From the NCBI RefSeq assembly GCF_031451695.1, contig NZ_JARWAM010000006.1, forward strand, positions 1 to 64,000: DNA of 64,000 nt. Reading direction: 5' to 3'. The stretch is from Franzmannia qiaohouensis. GTDB taxonomy: Bacteria; Pseudomonadota; Gammaproteobacteria; Pseudomonadales; Halomonadaceae. The notes below the pieces were generated by a model. The model saw nothing but the letters and a program-made list of their open reading frames with translations, did not search any database and was not told where the DNA came from. The number at the start of each line of letters is the position of its first letter. Positions within the stretch are counted from its first letter, which is position 1. This document shows positions 16,720 to 25,900 of this stretch, piece after piece. The position numbers and the translations under genes were made by a program.

Positions 16720-17814
16720 TCACCTCTGGGGGTTGTCTGCGTCCATTCCACGGGGATCGGCCCCGCTAACGCCTCGGCCGCACGCGACCGACGCGTTAGC
16801 ACGCCGCCACTGGTCCAGCTCCCGCGCCAGGTGCTGCGGCAGCGCCTGGTCGACCTCTTGCATGGCACGCCCTACCGCATAGCCGAAACCTGCGGCATCG
16901 GCCCCGCCGTGGCTCTTGACCACGATTCCGTTCAGCCCCAGCAGGCTGGCGCCGTTGTAGCGCACCGGGTCGAGCTCACGCTTGAGGCGCCGCAGCGCCG
17001 GACGTGCCAGCAGCCCCACCAGCCGGCTACTCCAGTGGGCATCGAAGGTCGCCTGCACGCGCTCCATCAGCATTCTCGCCAGGCCTTCGCTGGCCTTGAG
17101 CACGGCGTTGCCGACGAAACCGTCGCACACTACCACATCGACCCGTCCGGAATAGATACCGTCGCCTTCGATGAAGCCGCGATAGTCGAGTCCTGACATG
17201 TCACGCAGCAGAGCATCCGCCTCGCGCACGCTGGCGCTGCCCTTGGTGCCCTCGACGCCGATATTGAGCAGTGCCACCCGGGGAGCCGCCAGGCCATCCA
17301 CGCGCCGCGCCATCACCTCGCCCATCAGCGCGAAATCCACCAGCCGCGCCGCCGACGCCTCGACGTTGGCACCCAGGTCGAGCAGATAGCATCGGCCGCC
17401 CTCACGGGTCGGCACGGCGGTGCTGATCGCCGGTCGCGGGATGCTCGCCACGGTACCCAGGGCCCGCCGCGCCAAGGCCATCAGCGCGCCGGTATTGCCG
17501 GCGCTGACGCCGGCATCGGCGTGCCCGCTGGCCACGCCATCGAGCATCATCGCCATGCTGCTGTCATGCGGTGCACGCAGCGCCTGGGAGGGCTTCATGG
17601 CCTGATCGATGACGCGCGGCGCATCGCACAGCGTCAGCCGCTCTGCGACCACCTTCAGATCGGCAGGCAAGGCAGCGATTTCGGCCGCCAACAGCGGCCG
17701 AGGACCGAACAGACAGGCTGAGAGTCGTGGCTGCGAAAGCAGCGCACGCGCGGCGCCCTGCACGGTGGCGCGGGGACCGAGGTCCCCGCCCATCGCATCG
17801 ATGGCGACGCGCAT
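16720..17814 (-). CDS. plsX: Phosphate acyltransferase PlsX
   Basis: Peripheral membrane enzyme that makes acyl-phosphate from acyl-ACP for PlsY-dependent phospholipid synthesis. The 364-residue product begins MRVAIDAMGGDLGP and has SAGNTGALM and LDLGANVEASAARLV blocks typical of the family. The last ~25 residues are divergent. The ATG at 17814 lacks a clear ribosome binding site. It lies 36 bases downstream of rpmF, the conserved rpmF-plsX arrangement. Confidence 0.95.
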   Translation of the reverse strand: MRVAIDAMGGDLGPRATVQGAARALLSQPRLSACLFGPRPLLAAEIAALPADLKVVAERLTLCDAPRVIDQAMKPSQALRAPHDSSMAMMLDGVASGHADAGVSAGNTGALMALARRALGTVASIPRPAISTAVPTREGGRCYLLDLGANVEASAARLVDFALMGEVMARRVDGLAAPRVALLNIGVEGTKGSASVREADALLRDMSGLDYRGFIEGDGIYSGRVDVVVCDGFVGNAVLKASEGLARMLMERVQATFDAHWSSRLVGLLARPALRRLKRELDPVRYNGASLLGLNGIVVKSHGGADAAGFGYAVGRAMQEVDQALPQHLARELDQWRRANASVACGRGVSGADPRGMDADNPQR

Positions 17815-17850
17815 GATCAGCGGGCGAGATACGCCAGGTCGAACGTCGAC

Positions 17851-18021
17851 TTAAACGTCGACGACCTTGCGGCCACGGTAGAAGCCGTCCGGAGAGACGT
17901 GGTGGCGCAGGTGGGTAGTGCCGGTTTCCTTGTCCTGGGACAGGGTCGGCGCGCTCAGGGCGTCGTGGCTACGACGCATGCCGCGCTTGGAACGGGTCTT
18001 GCGGTTCTGTTGAACTGCCAT
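17851..18021 (-). CDS. rpmF: 50S ribosomal protein L32
   Basis: 56-residue basic ribosomal protein starting MAVQQNRKTRSKRGMRRSHD and ending FYRGRKVVDV. It is the form without zinc-binding cysteines. It is easy to miss because of its size. Its position between yceD and plsX is conserved across proteobacteria and links ribosome and membrane-lipid synthesis. Confidence 0.96.
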   Translation of the reverse strand: MAVQQNRKTRSKRGMRRSHDALSAPTLSQDKETGTTHLRHHVSPDGFYRGRKVVDV

Positions 18022-18053
18022 GAGATATCACTCCAGAGTGTATCGATGATGAA

Positions 18054-18581
18054 TCAGGATTTGTCTTTCAAGGTGCGCAGCACCTCGAAAGGACTGACAG
18101 CGGACGTCTCCTCGACTGCGGACGCCTCACCGCTGGTCAGCTGGTCGCGAGAGACGCGGCACTGCGCCTCCTCGTGGTAAATCACCTGCGGCAGGCTGAG
18201 GAGCAATTCGTCCTCGAGCACGCTAAGGAGATTCAGCTGTTCGTTTTCCACCAGCACCGGCTCATGGGTGCTCGGCAGTTCGGCCGCCAGATCGTCGCTG
18301 CTGACCATGCCGAGCAGAAACCGGCTTTCGACACGCTGCGCCATTGGCGTCAGACAGCGGCGGCACGGCAGCTGCAGCTCGGCACTCAGCCAGCCGTCGA
18401 TGATGCGTCGCCCCTGGGCATCGATGGCGAAGTCCAGGCGCACCTCGACATTGCCGTGCTGCTCGCCGCTCTCGGCGGCGAGACGTGCAAAGCCCTCGAG
18501 CGGCACCAGCCCCTCGAGACGTTCGCCATTGGCAGCGAGCCGGTAGGGCTCGACCTGCTGAGGAAGTCGTGTGGTCAACAT
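18054..18581 (-). CDS. yceD: YceD/DUF177 family 23S rRNA accumulation protein
   Basis: 175-residue protein of the DUF177 family, which in E. coli and plants supports 23S rRNA accumulation or processing. The family motif is visible as LPCRRCLTPMAQRVE (about 81-95) with the CxxC pair; MLTTRLPQQVEPYRLAANGERLEG matches the N-terminus of relatives. The ATG at 18581 lies only 9 bases from a strong -10 box, so its mRNA would be nearly leaderless and without a Shine-Dalgarno sequence. It heads the rpmF-plsX-fab cluster. Confidence 0.92.
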   Translation of the reverse strand: MLTTRLPQQVEPYRLAANGERLEGLVPLEGFARLAAESGEQHGNVEVRLDFAIDAQGRRIIDGWLSAELQLPCRRCLTPMAQRVESRFLLGMVSSDDLAAELPSTHEPVLVENEQLNLLSVLEDELLLSLPQVIYHEEAQCRVSRDQLTSGEASAVEETSAVSPFEVLRTLKDKS

Positions 18582-18590
18582 AGGCGCGCA

Positions 18591-18619
18591 ATGATAGGCA
18601 CTCGCCCCGCCCCTGTCAA
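18591..18619 (-). promoter_or_regulatory. Strong sigma-70 promoter for yceD-rpmF-plsX
   Basis: On the minus strand, a perfect -35 TTGACA (18614-18619), a 17-base spacer and -10 TATCAT (18591-18596). The expected start point is 2-4 bases before the yceD ATG. Confidence 0.75.
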
Positions 18620-18730
18620 AGCCCTGATGCGCGGCATCGAGCGATGCTGTACAAGCCGACTCGCTGCGGGGCAGACTGACGCTCTATCATCGCGCAGATC
18701 GCGCCACTGCCCCATCTCAAGGAGAGACCT

Positions 18731-19327
18731 ATGCCGGATCTGGTGCTTGCCTCCAGCTCGCGCTGGCGACGCCAACTGCTCGAACGCCTGGGCCTGCCGT
18801 TCAGCTGCGCCAGCCCCGACATCGACGAAACGCCACGCGCCGATGAAACACCCCAGGCGCTGGTCCACCGCCTGGCGCTGTCCAAGGCCAGCCGCCTGGC
18901 AGAGGCGTATCCCGCCCATCTCATCATCGGCTCCGACCAGGTCGCGGTCTTCGACGGCGAGATTCTCGGCAAGCCCGGCGATGCGGCCACCGCGCGCGCC
19001 AACCTGACGCGCTTTTCCGGGCAGCGGGTGCACTTCATTACCGGGCTGGCGCTGCTCGACAGCGCCCACGGCCGTCACCAGGTATCCCATGCCACCTACG
19101 ACGTGGTATTTCGCCGGCTCAGCGAGGCCGAGATCGCCAACTATGTGGCCCGCGAACAGCCCTTCGACAGCGCCGGCAGCTTTCGCATGGAGGGGCTCGG
19201 CATCAGCCTGTTCGAGAAGCTCGAAGGCGACGACCCCAATACGCTGGTCGGGCTGCCGCTGATCCGCCTGTGCGCCATGCTGCGCGAGGCTGGCCTGGAT
19301 CCACTGGGCGCGAGCCAAAACGACTAG
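18731..19327 (+). CDS. maf: Maf/YceF-family nucleotide pyrophosphatase
   Basis: House-cleaning nucleoside triphosphate pyrophosphatase. YceF-type Maf proteins hydrolyse m7GTP and related modified nucleotides. The 198-residue product begins PDLVLASSSRWRRQLLERLG and has IIGSDQVAVFDGEILGKPG, GSFRMEGLGISLFEKLEGDDPNTLVGLPL and other family blocks. Presence of SDQV and position next to yceD-rpmF favour the YceF subgroup. The ATG at 18731 has AAGGAGAG directly upstream. It is divergent from yceD. Confidence 0.93.
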   Translation: MPDLVLASSSRWRRQLLERLGLPFSCASPDIDETPRADETPQALVHRLALSKASRLAEAYPAHLIIGSDQVAVFDGEILGKPGDAATARANLTRFSGQRVHFITGLALLDSAHGRHQVSHATYDVVFRRLSEAEIANYVAREQPFDSAGSFRMEGLGISLFEKLEGDDPNTLVGLPLIRLCAMLREAGLDPLGASQND

Positions 19328-19357
19328 GCAGCTTTTCGTTAGCGACGCGGCTTTTCC

Positions 19358-19512
19358 GGCGACAGGCCTACGCGGGGGCGCTGTAAACCCATCCCTGGGC
19401 GCTACCTTTTCCCTGCTACGCTTTCGCATCCCTGCTTCGCTTGCAGGACCAGGGTTGGCCATCCAGGCCAACCCGTTCGGCGAAAAGAACCCCCGCTTTG
19501 ACCTGCCCCCGC
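19358..19512. repeat. Palindromic intergenic repeat, degenerate copy (family copy 2)
   Basis: About 155 bp between maf and sppA. It shares with copy 3 the blocks CCATCCCTGGGCGCTACC, CCCTGCT-CGCT-TCGCATCC, TGCTTCGCTTGCAGGACC and TGGCCATCC. Its central hairpin (GGGTTGGCC, 5-base loop, GGCCAACCC at 19452-19474) matches that of copy 3 in structure but not in stem sequence. The terminal inverted repeats are decayed (GGCGACAGGCC against GACCTGCCCCC). The rest of the maf-sppA gap shows nothing else I can name. Confidence 0.8.
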
Positions 19513-19562
19513 CGCCGCTACCGAGTGACATCCATCGGCTCGGCGCTTTAAGCTCGGCGCTA

Positions 19563-20660
19563 TCAGGGCAACTGATAGCGCAGCGGCGAGTGCGAGCTGG
19601 GCAGCCCCATCCACTCCGCGGCGACCCGCCCGAAGTGGCGCGAGAAGCGCTCGAAGGGATCGAGGCGCGGGGTGTAGTCGCGCAGCCGCGGCTCGTCGAG
19701 CAGCTCGCGGGCCAGGCCATCGAGGCTCTCAATGCCGTCGACCAGCCCCAGGCTCAGCGCCTGCTCGCCGCTCCATACCAGCCCCGAGAAGATCTCCTCG
19801 TCGTCGGCCAGGCGGTCGCCGCGCCCGGCACGCACGGCATCGACGAACTGGCGATGCGTGGTCTCCAGCACCTCCTGCCAGAACAGCCGCTGGCTGGGGT
19901 CGATCTCCGAGAAGGGGTCGAGAAACGCCTTGTTGTCGCCAGCGGTGAACACCCGACGCTCGACGCCGAGCCGATCAATCGCCTCTTCGAGGCCGAAGCT
20001 GGCCGACACCACCCCGATGGAGCCGACCAGGCTCGACGGCGCGACCAGGATCTCGTCTGCGGCGGCGGCGATATAGTAGGCGCCGCTGGCGCCGATGTCC
20101 TCGACCACCGCATAGATCGGCTTGTCGCCCTCGTCGCGCAGCCGCATGATCTCGTCGTAGATGCGCTGCGACTGCACCGGGCTGCCGCCGGGGCTGTTGA
20201 TATGCAGCACCACCGCCGCCGCGCTGTCGCTCTCCCAGGCGCGCTGGAGCCCCTCGATGATGCGCTCGGCGTTGGCCGGCGATTCGCTGTCGATCACCCC
20301 CTTGACCTCGATCACGCCCAAATGGGATTCGCCCGGCGGCACTTCGCGGGCGGGCCAGAACAGGCCATACAGGGTAGCCGACAGCGACGCCAGGATCAGC
20401 GCGGCAAAGAAGAAGCGAAAGAACAGCTTCCAGCGTCGCGTACGACGCTGCTCGGTCAGCACGCCGCCCACCCAGCGGTCCATCATCTCGATCTGTGCCA
20501 GGCGCTGACGCTCGCGCAGGGTCTCGGCATCTTCACCCGGCGTGGCAGCCGGCTCGCCGGACCGGTCGGCGAGCGCCTCGCGCCGCTGCTCGGGGCTCAG
20601 CTCAGGCCCCTGGGTCCACTTGTCCTGGGCGGGGGGATCGTCTCGCTTGTCGTCACTCAT
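19563..20660 (-). CDS. sppA: Signal peptide peptidase SppA-type S49 family protease
   Basis: Membrane-anchored Ser-Lys protease of the short SppA type (365 residues; E. coli SppA is about 618), which clears residual signal peptides. A charged cytoplasmic N-terminus (1-77) precedes one transmembrane helix (about 78-102) and the S49 domain. Catalytic Ser192 lies in GASGAYYIA; the likely general-base Lys244 lies in TAGDNKAF, aligned with the Bacillus enzyme. LHINSPGGSP is the oxyanion region. The ATG at 20660 has CAGGAC 7 bases upstream. It follows the HAD gene in a rluC-HAD-sppA transcription unit, the order seen in Pseudomonas. Confidence 0.92.
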   Translation of the reverse strand: MSDDKRDDPPAQDKWTQGPELSPEQRREALADRSGEPAATPGEDAETLRERQRLAQIEMMDRWVGGVLTEQRRTRRWKLFFRFFFAALILASLSATLYGLFWPAREVPPGESHLGVIEVKGVIDSESPANAERIIEGLQRAWESDSAAAVVLHINSPGGSPVQSQRIYDEIMRLRDEGDKPIYAVVEDIGASGAYYIAAAADEILVAPSSLVGSIGVVSASFGLEEAIDRLGVERRVFTAGDNKAFLDPFSEIDPSQRLFWQEVLETTHRQFVDAVRAGRGDRLADDEEIFSGLVWSGEQALSLGLVDGIESLDGLARELLDEPRLRDYTPRLDPFERFSRHFGRVAAEWMGLPSSHSPLRYQLP

Positions 20661-20702
20661 CGGCGGTCCTGCTCATATAGTGGGTGAATCAAGACGGGCG
20701 GC

Positions 20703-21353
20703 TCAGGCGTGCAGCCAGTCGATCAATTCGGGGAAGGCATGGGCGGTAAAGCTTGGCTGGCAGGCGGCCAATCGCCGTGGCTCGTGGACGCCGTAGGTCA
20801 CGGCGATACGATCCATGCCCAGCGCGCGGGCCATGTCGAGATCATATTCGGTATCGCCGACCATCACCGCATCCCCGACATCGACGCCGGTCTCGTCCAG
20901 GAGTTCCTCGAGCATCTGCGGGTGCGGCTTGGAGCGCGTCTCGTCGGCGGTGCGGCTGGCATCGAACCAGGCGCCGCTGCCGTTGGCGGCGAATACCCGA
21001 TCGAGGCCGCGGCGGCTCTTGCCGGTCGCCACTGCCAGACGCGTGTCGCGCCCTTCGCGCAGACGTGCGATGCCCCGCTCGACGCCGGGAAAGAACTGCA
21101 GCGGCGTCTGGTCGGCGGCGCGAAAGCGCTGCGCATAGTGCTGACGAAGGGTCTCGGCGCGTGCCGCACTAATCCCCGGACACAGCTTGTCAATCGCTTC
21201 GGGCAGGCCCAGGCCGATGATGTCGCGCACCGCGGCACGGCTCAGTTCGGCGAGGCCGGTATCGCGTGCTGCGGCCTGCATGCAGTCGACGATGCGCGCC
21301 TCCGAATCCATCAGGGTGCCATCCCAGTCGAAGATGATCAGTCGATAGCGCAT
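20703..21353 (-). CDS. HAD-superfamily hydrolase, phosphoglycolate-phosphatase-like
   Basis: 216-residue HAD subfamily IA phosphatase. Motif I is FDWDGTLMDS (Asp9 nucleophile, Asp11), motif II is the threonine in VATGKSRRGL, motif III is KPHPQM and motif IV is VGDTEYDLDMA. The substrate is not deducible; relatives hydrolyse phosphoglycolate, pyridoxal or pyrimidine phosphates. The ATG at 21353 has AGGAGC 6 bases upstream. It lies 41 bases after rluC. Confidence 0.9.
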   Translation of the reverse strand: MRYRLIIFDWDGTLMDSEARIVDCMQAAARDTGLAELSRAAVRDIIGLGLPEAIDKLCPGISAARAETLRQHYAQRFRAADQTPLQFFPGVERGIARLREGRDTRLAVATGKSRRGLDRVFAANGSGAWFDASRTADETRSKPHPQMLEELLDETGVDVGDAVMVGDTEYDLDMARALGMDRIAVTYGVHEPRRLAACQPSFTAHAFPELIDWLHA

Positions 21354-21394
21354 CGGCGCTCCTGTGTCGCAATAGAAGTAGATGTAGACGCCCG

Positions 21395-22354
21395 TCAGCG
21401 TGCCTTGCGGGCGCGAACCAGCACCGCCTCGAGCTCGTCGCCCAGCGGCGCCTTGATATGCACCGGTCGGCCGCTGGTGGGCTCGGGAAAGGTCAGTGCC
21501 GCGGCGTGCAGGAACAGCCGCGACAGCCCCAGCCGGCCGGCCAGATGCTGACCCTCGCGGGAGCCGTACTTGTCGTCACCGAGCAGCGGATGACCGGCAT
21601 GCGCGGCATGCACGCGGATCTGGTGAGTCCGGCCGGTCACCGGCTCGGCCTCGATCAAGGTGGTGCCGGCGAAGGCTTCGCGCACCGCGAAGCGGGTCCG
21701 CGATACCTTGCCATCGGGGTCGACACGCACCCGACGCTCGCCGTTGCCGGCCTCGAAGCGGTCGAGCCGGGCACTGACGTAGTCGCGTCGCGCCGGCCAG
21801 CGACCGGCCACCAGGGCCAGATACTGCTTGTCCATCTGGCGCTGCTTCAAGGCGTTGTTGAGCGCCACCAGCGCCGGGCGCGACTTGGCCAGCAGCAGGC
21901 AGCCGGAGGTGTCACGGTCGAGGCGGTGCACCAGCTCCAGGAAGTCGAGGTCGTCACGCACCTGGCGTAGCGCCTCGATCAAGCCGATCTTGACCCCGCT
22001 GCCACCGTGCACCGCCAGTCCCGAGGGCTTGTTGATCACCAGCCAGTCGGGGCCCTCGACCAGCACGCTGCCGGCCAGCAGGTTGCGCAGGTTGTCGCTG
22101 ACCTCGCGGGTCGCCTCCTCGGGGGCCAGCCGCAGCGGCGGGATACGCACCAGATCGCCGTCGACCAGGCGGTAGTCAACCTTGACGCGCTTCTTGTTGA
22201 CGCGCACCTCGCCCTTGCGCACGATCCGATAGATCAGGGCCTTGGGCGCCCCCTTCAGGCGGGTTCGCAGGAAGTTATCGATGCGCTGCCCGGCCTGCGC
22301 CTGGGTCACCTCGACCCACTGTACTGCCCTGCCCACTTCTTGCCCGTCGGCCAT
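21395..22354 (-). CDS. rluC: 23S rRNA pseudouridine(955/2504/2580) synthase
   Basis: 319-residue pseudouridine synthase of the RluA family. An N-terminal S4 RNA-binding domain (QRIDNFLRTRLKGAPKALIY, RKGEVRVNKKR; about 20-85) precedes the catalytic domain with HRLDRDTSGCLLLAKS, whose aspartate is the nucleophile. GRTHQIRVHAAHAGHPLLGD is the C-terminal signature. The ATG at 22354 has GAGG 5 bases upstream; a GTG at 22360 would add two residues. It is divergent from rne, the arrangement seen in E. coli. Confidence 0.93.
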   Translation of the reverse strand: MADGQEVGRAVQWVEVTQAQAGQRIDNFLRTRLKGAPKALIYRIVRKGEVRVNKKRVKVDYRLVDGDLVRIPPLRLAPEEATREVSDNLRNLLAGSVLVEGPDWLVINKPSGLAVHGGSGVKIGLIEALRQVRDDLDFLELVHRLDRDTSGCLLLAKSRPALVALNNALKQRQMDKQYLALVAGRWPARRDYVSARLDRFEAGNGERRVRVDPDGKVSRTRFAVREAFAGTTLIEAEPVTGRTHQIRVHAAHAGHPLLGDDKYGSREGQHLAGRLGLSRLFLHAAALTFPEPTSGRPVHIKAPLGDELEAVLVRARKAR

Positions 22355-22979
22355 GCCCACCTCGACTCGCTATGATGCTCGAAGGCGGCATTCTACCTTA
22401 GCCGTCGCCGCTCTGCGCCAATTGCTGGTGCCGGGCATTGCTGGTATATTTCAGGCTCGCTCAAATGGGCAACCAGCGCCCGGACGATGCGCCTGCACGA
22501 CAAACACGCAGGCCAGAGCGACGATCAAGGCCGCAGTCATGACGGCAACGCCGCATGCCCTGCCGCCGGCAGCAAGTAGCAGTAGATCACCAAGCAGTTG
22601 ATAACAGATTTTGAACGCCACGCCCGACCCTGGACTCCTCCCGCCCCTTACGGCGCGAGCAGTACCGGCCACGGGAATACCTAACAGCGTGCCGGGGGCC
22701 GGCGTTGGCGAATCGATGAATGCCAGGTGTCTGGCGGATGACCGCAGGGCCGGATGGGCACGACGCCCGCCGAAACATGTCCTGCCTCCGCCGCGTACTC
22801 AACATGATCATGCCGTGGCAGGCGCCACCAGCCCCTGCCATGGCCGGGCGCAACCGCATCCGCGACATGCGCTGAGCACAAGCACGCAGCACCCAGAGGT
22901 TCGCCTTCGTCGACGCTCTGGAGCTCCTTCGTTGGGGCTCCCTGGCCGCCATCCGGCGCGCCTAGAATAGCGAGACAAC
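22355..22979 (+). other. Divergent rluC/rne intergenic region with the long rne leader
   Basis: 625 bp with no convincing gene. On the + strand a good promoter (22422-22450) would give a leader of about 520 nt. Two hairpins stand out: 22812-22844 (11-bp stem with one G-T pair) and 22920-22941 (8-bp stem), the second ending 38 bases before the rne ATG. E. coli rne has a 361-nt leader whose hairpins mediate feedback by RNase E itself; a similar role here is inferred. One open frame (22611-22970, +) looks non-coding. Confidence 0.6.
22422..22450 (+). promoter_or_regulatory. rne: Sigma-70-type promoter for rne
   Basis: -35 TTGCTG (22422-22427), a 17-base spacer, -10 TATATT (22445-22450). It lies about 530 bases upstream of the rne start codon. 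Confidence 0.6.
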
Positions 22980-25900
22980 ATGAAACGGATGCTCATCAAC
23001 GCGACACAGCCGGAAGAGCTGCGCGTCGCCCTCGTCGATGGACAGCGCCTGTACGACCTGGATATCGAATCCGGCGCACGGGAGCAGAAGAAAGCCAACA
23101 TCTATCGCGGCAAGATCACCCGCGTCGAACCCTCCCTGGAAGCCGCCTTCGTCGATTTCGGCGCCGACCGCCACGGTTTCCTGCCGCTCAAGGAGATCTC
23201 CCGCGAGTACTTCGTCAAGGAGCCCTCGGGGCGCCCCAACATCAAGGAAGTCCTCAAGGAAGGCCAGGAAGTCATCGTCCAGGTCGACAAGGAGGAGCGC
23301 GGCAACAAGGGCGCTGCCCTGACCACCTTCATCAGCCTGGCCGGGCGCTTCCTGGTGCTGATGCCCAACAATCCCCGTGCCGGCGGCATCTCGCGGCGCA
23401 TCGAGGGGGACGAGCGCGCCCAGCTCAAGGACGCCATGGGTCAACTGACCCTGCCCGACAAGATGGGCGTGATCGTGCGCACCGCCGGCATCGGCCGCTC
23501 CACCGAAGAGCTGCAGTGGGACCTCGACTACCTGGTACAGGTGTGGGAGTCGATCACCGAAGAGGCCGGCAAGCGCCCTGCGCCCTTCCTGATCTACCGC
23601 GAGTCCAATGTCATCATTCGCGCCATGCGCGACTACCTGCGCCAGGATATCGGCGAGGTGCTGATCGATAGCCCCGAGGTGCACCAGGAGGCACTGGCCT
23701 TCATCCGTCAGGTGATGCCCTCCTACCAGCAGAAGATCAAGCTCTACGCCGACGAGGTGCCGCTGTTCTCGCGCTTCCAGATCGAGTCGCAGATCGAGAC
23801 CGCCTACCAGCGTGAAGTGAAGCTGCCCTCCGGCGGCTCGATCGTCATCGATCACACCGAGGCGCTGGTCTCCATCGACATCAACTCGGCCCGCGCCACC
23901 CGCGGCAGCGACATCGAAGAGACCGCGCTGCAGACCAACTCCGAGGCCGCCGACGAGATTGCCCGCCAGCTGCGCCTGCGCGATATCGGCGGTCTGGTGG
24001 TGATCGACTTCATCGACATGAGCCCGGCGCGCAACCAGCGCGAGGTCGAGAACCGCATGCGCGACGCCCTCAAGCTCGACCGCGCCCGGGTGCAGATCGG
24101 CCGCATCTCGCGCTTCGGCTTGATGGAGATGTCGCGCCAGCGCCTGCGTCCCTCGCTGGGCGAGACCAGCGGCGTGGTCTGCCCGCGCTGCGACGGCCAG
24201 GGCACGATTCGCGACGTACGCTCGATGTCGCTGTCGATCATGCGCCTGATCGAAGAGGAGGCCATGAAGGAGCGCAGCGCCCAGATCCGCGCCATCCTGC
24301 CGGTGCCGGTGGCCACCTACCTGCTCAACGAGAAGCGTAGCGTGCTGGCCGAGATCGAGCGCCGCCAGGGCGTCCAGGTGGTGCTGCTGCCAAGCCCCGA
24401 TATGGACACCCCGCACTACGACGTGCAGCGCCTGCGCGACGACCATATCAGCGACGAGGACGCCGACAAGTCGAGCTTCGAGCTGTCCACCGATACCGAG
24501 ATCGGCCAGGAGCCGGACCTCAGCGACAGCAAGCCGATCCAGCGTGCCGAAGCGGCGGTCAAGAGCGTGGTCCACAACGCCCCGGCGCCAGCCTCCCTGC
24601 AGCAGGATGACGTCCCGGCCGCCGCGCCCGAGGCCGCCGCCCCCGCAGCCCAGCAGCCGGCAACACCGGCAGCGGCCAACGACGGCGTATTCTCGCGGCT
24701 GGTCAAGGGCCTCAGCAAACTGCTCGGCAGCGACGAGACGCAGCCGCGCCAGCAGCCGTCTCAGCAAACCGCGAGCGAGTCGCGCCAGGCGCGCCCGCAG
24801 CAGCGTAGCGACAGCGAGGGGCGTCAGGAGCGCGGCGGCCGCGGCGGTCGCAACAATAACCGTCGCGGCGGACGCAATGACGCTCGCCAGGACGGCGGGC
24901 GCAGTGAGGGACGCCAGGAGAGCGATCGTCAGCAGCAGAGCGAACCGCGCCAGGCACGCGGTGACGCCAAGCCCGACGCCGCCAGCAATAGCTCGCGCCC
25001 CAGCGACGACAACCGTAACGGCCGCGGGCGTGGACGCGGCCGCCAGGATGACGAACGGCGCAGCGCCAACCGCTCGAGCGATGCCCGAGGCAGCCGCGAC
25101 ACCAGCAAGCCCCAGGCCGCCGAGGGCGCCCCGGCCAAAGCCCAGGACGCCCCCGTCGAAGAGAACAAGCCCAAGGACGACGGCAAGCCCAAGCGCACGC
25201 GCAACAACCCGCGCAACCGCACCCGCAAGCATGCCGTGAATCCACAGGCCGAGGCCGAGCAGCAGCGCCTGCAGGCCCAAGCCCAGGAGGCACCCAAGGC
25301 CGAGGACGCCAAACCCGCCGCCGACGAGCCCAAGGCAGAGGCGCCTCAGAAAGCCGAGAAAGCCAAGGCCGAGGACGCCAAGCCCGCCGCCGATGAGCCC
25401 AAGGCAGAGGCGCCCCAGAAGACCGAGGACGCAAAGGCCGAGGACGCCAAGCCCGCCGCCGACGCGACCAAGGCAGAGTCGCCTCAGAAAGCCGAGAAAG
25501 CCAAGGCCGAGGACGCCAAGCCCGCCGCCGACGCGCCCAAGGCAGAGGCGCCCCAGAAGACCGAGGACGCAAAGGCCGAGGACGCCAAGCCCGCTGCCGA
25601 TGAGCCCAAGGCAGAGGCGCCCAAGAAGGCCGCCGATGAGCCCAAGGCAGAGGACGCCAAGCCCGCTGCCGATGAGCCCAAGGCTGACAAGGCTGAAGGG
25701 CCCAAGGCTGACGCCAAGCCTGCCGCCGACGAACCCAAGGCAGAGGCGCCCCAAAAAGCCGAGAAAGCCAAGGCCGAGGACGCCAAGCCCGTCGCCGACG
25801 AGCCTAAGGCAAAGGCGCCCAAGAAAGCCGAGGAAGCCAAGGCCGAGGACGCCAAGCCGGTGACCGACGACCCCAAGGCTGAAGAGCCCAAGGCTGACGC

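Noticed and set aside
22611..22970. A 119-codon + strand open frame in the rne leader
   Set aside because: Pro/Arg-rich, no good ribosome binding site, no recognisable domain, and it overlaps predicted hairpins.
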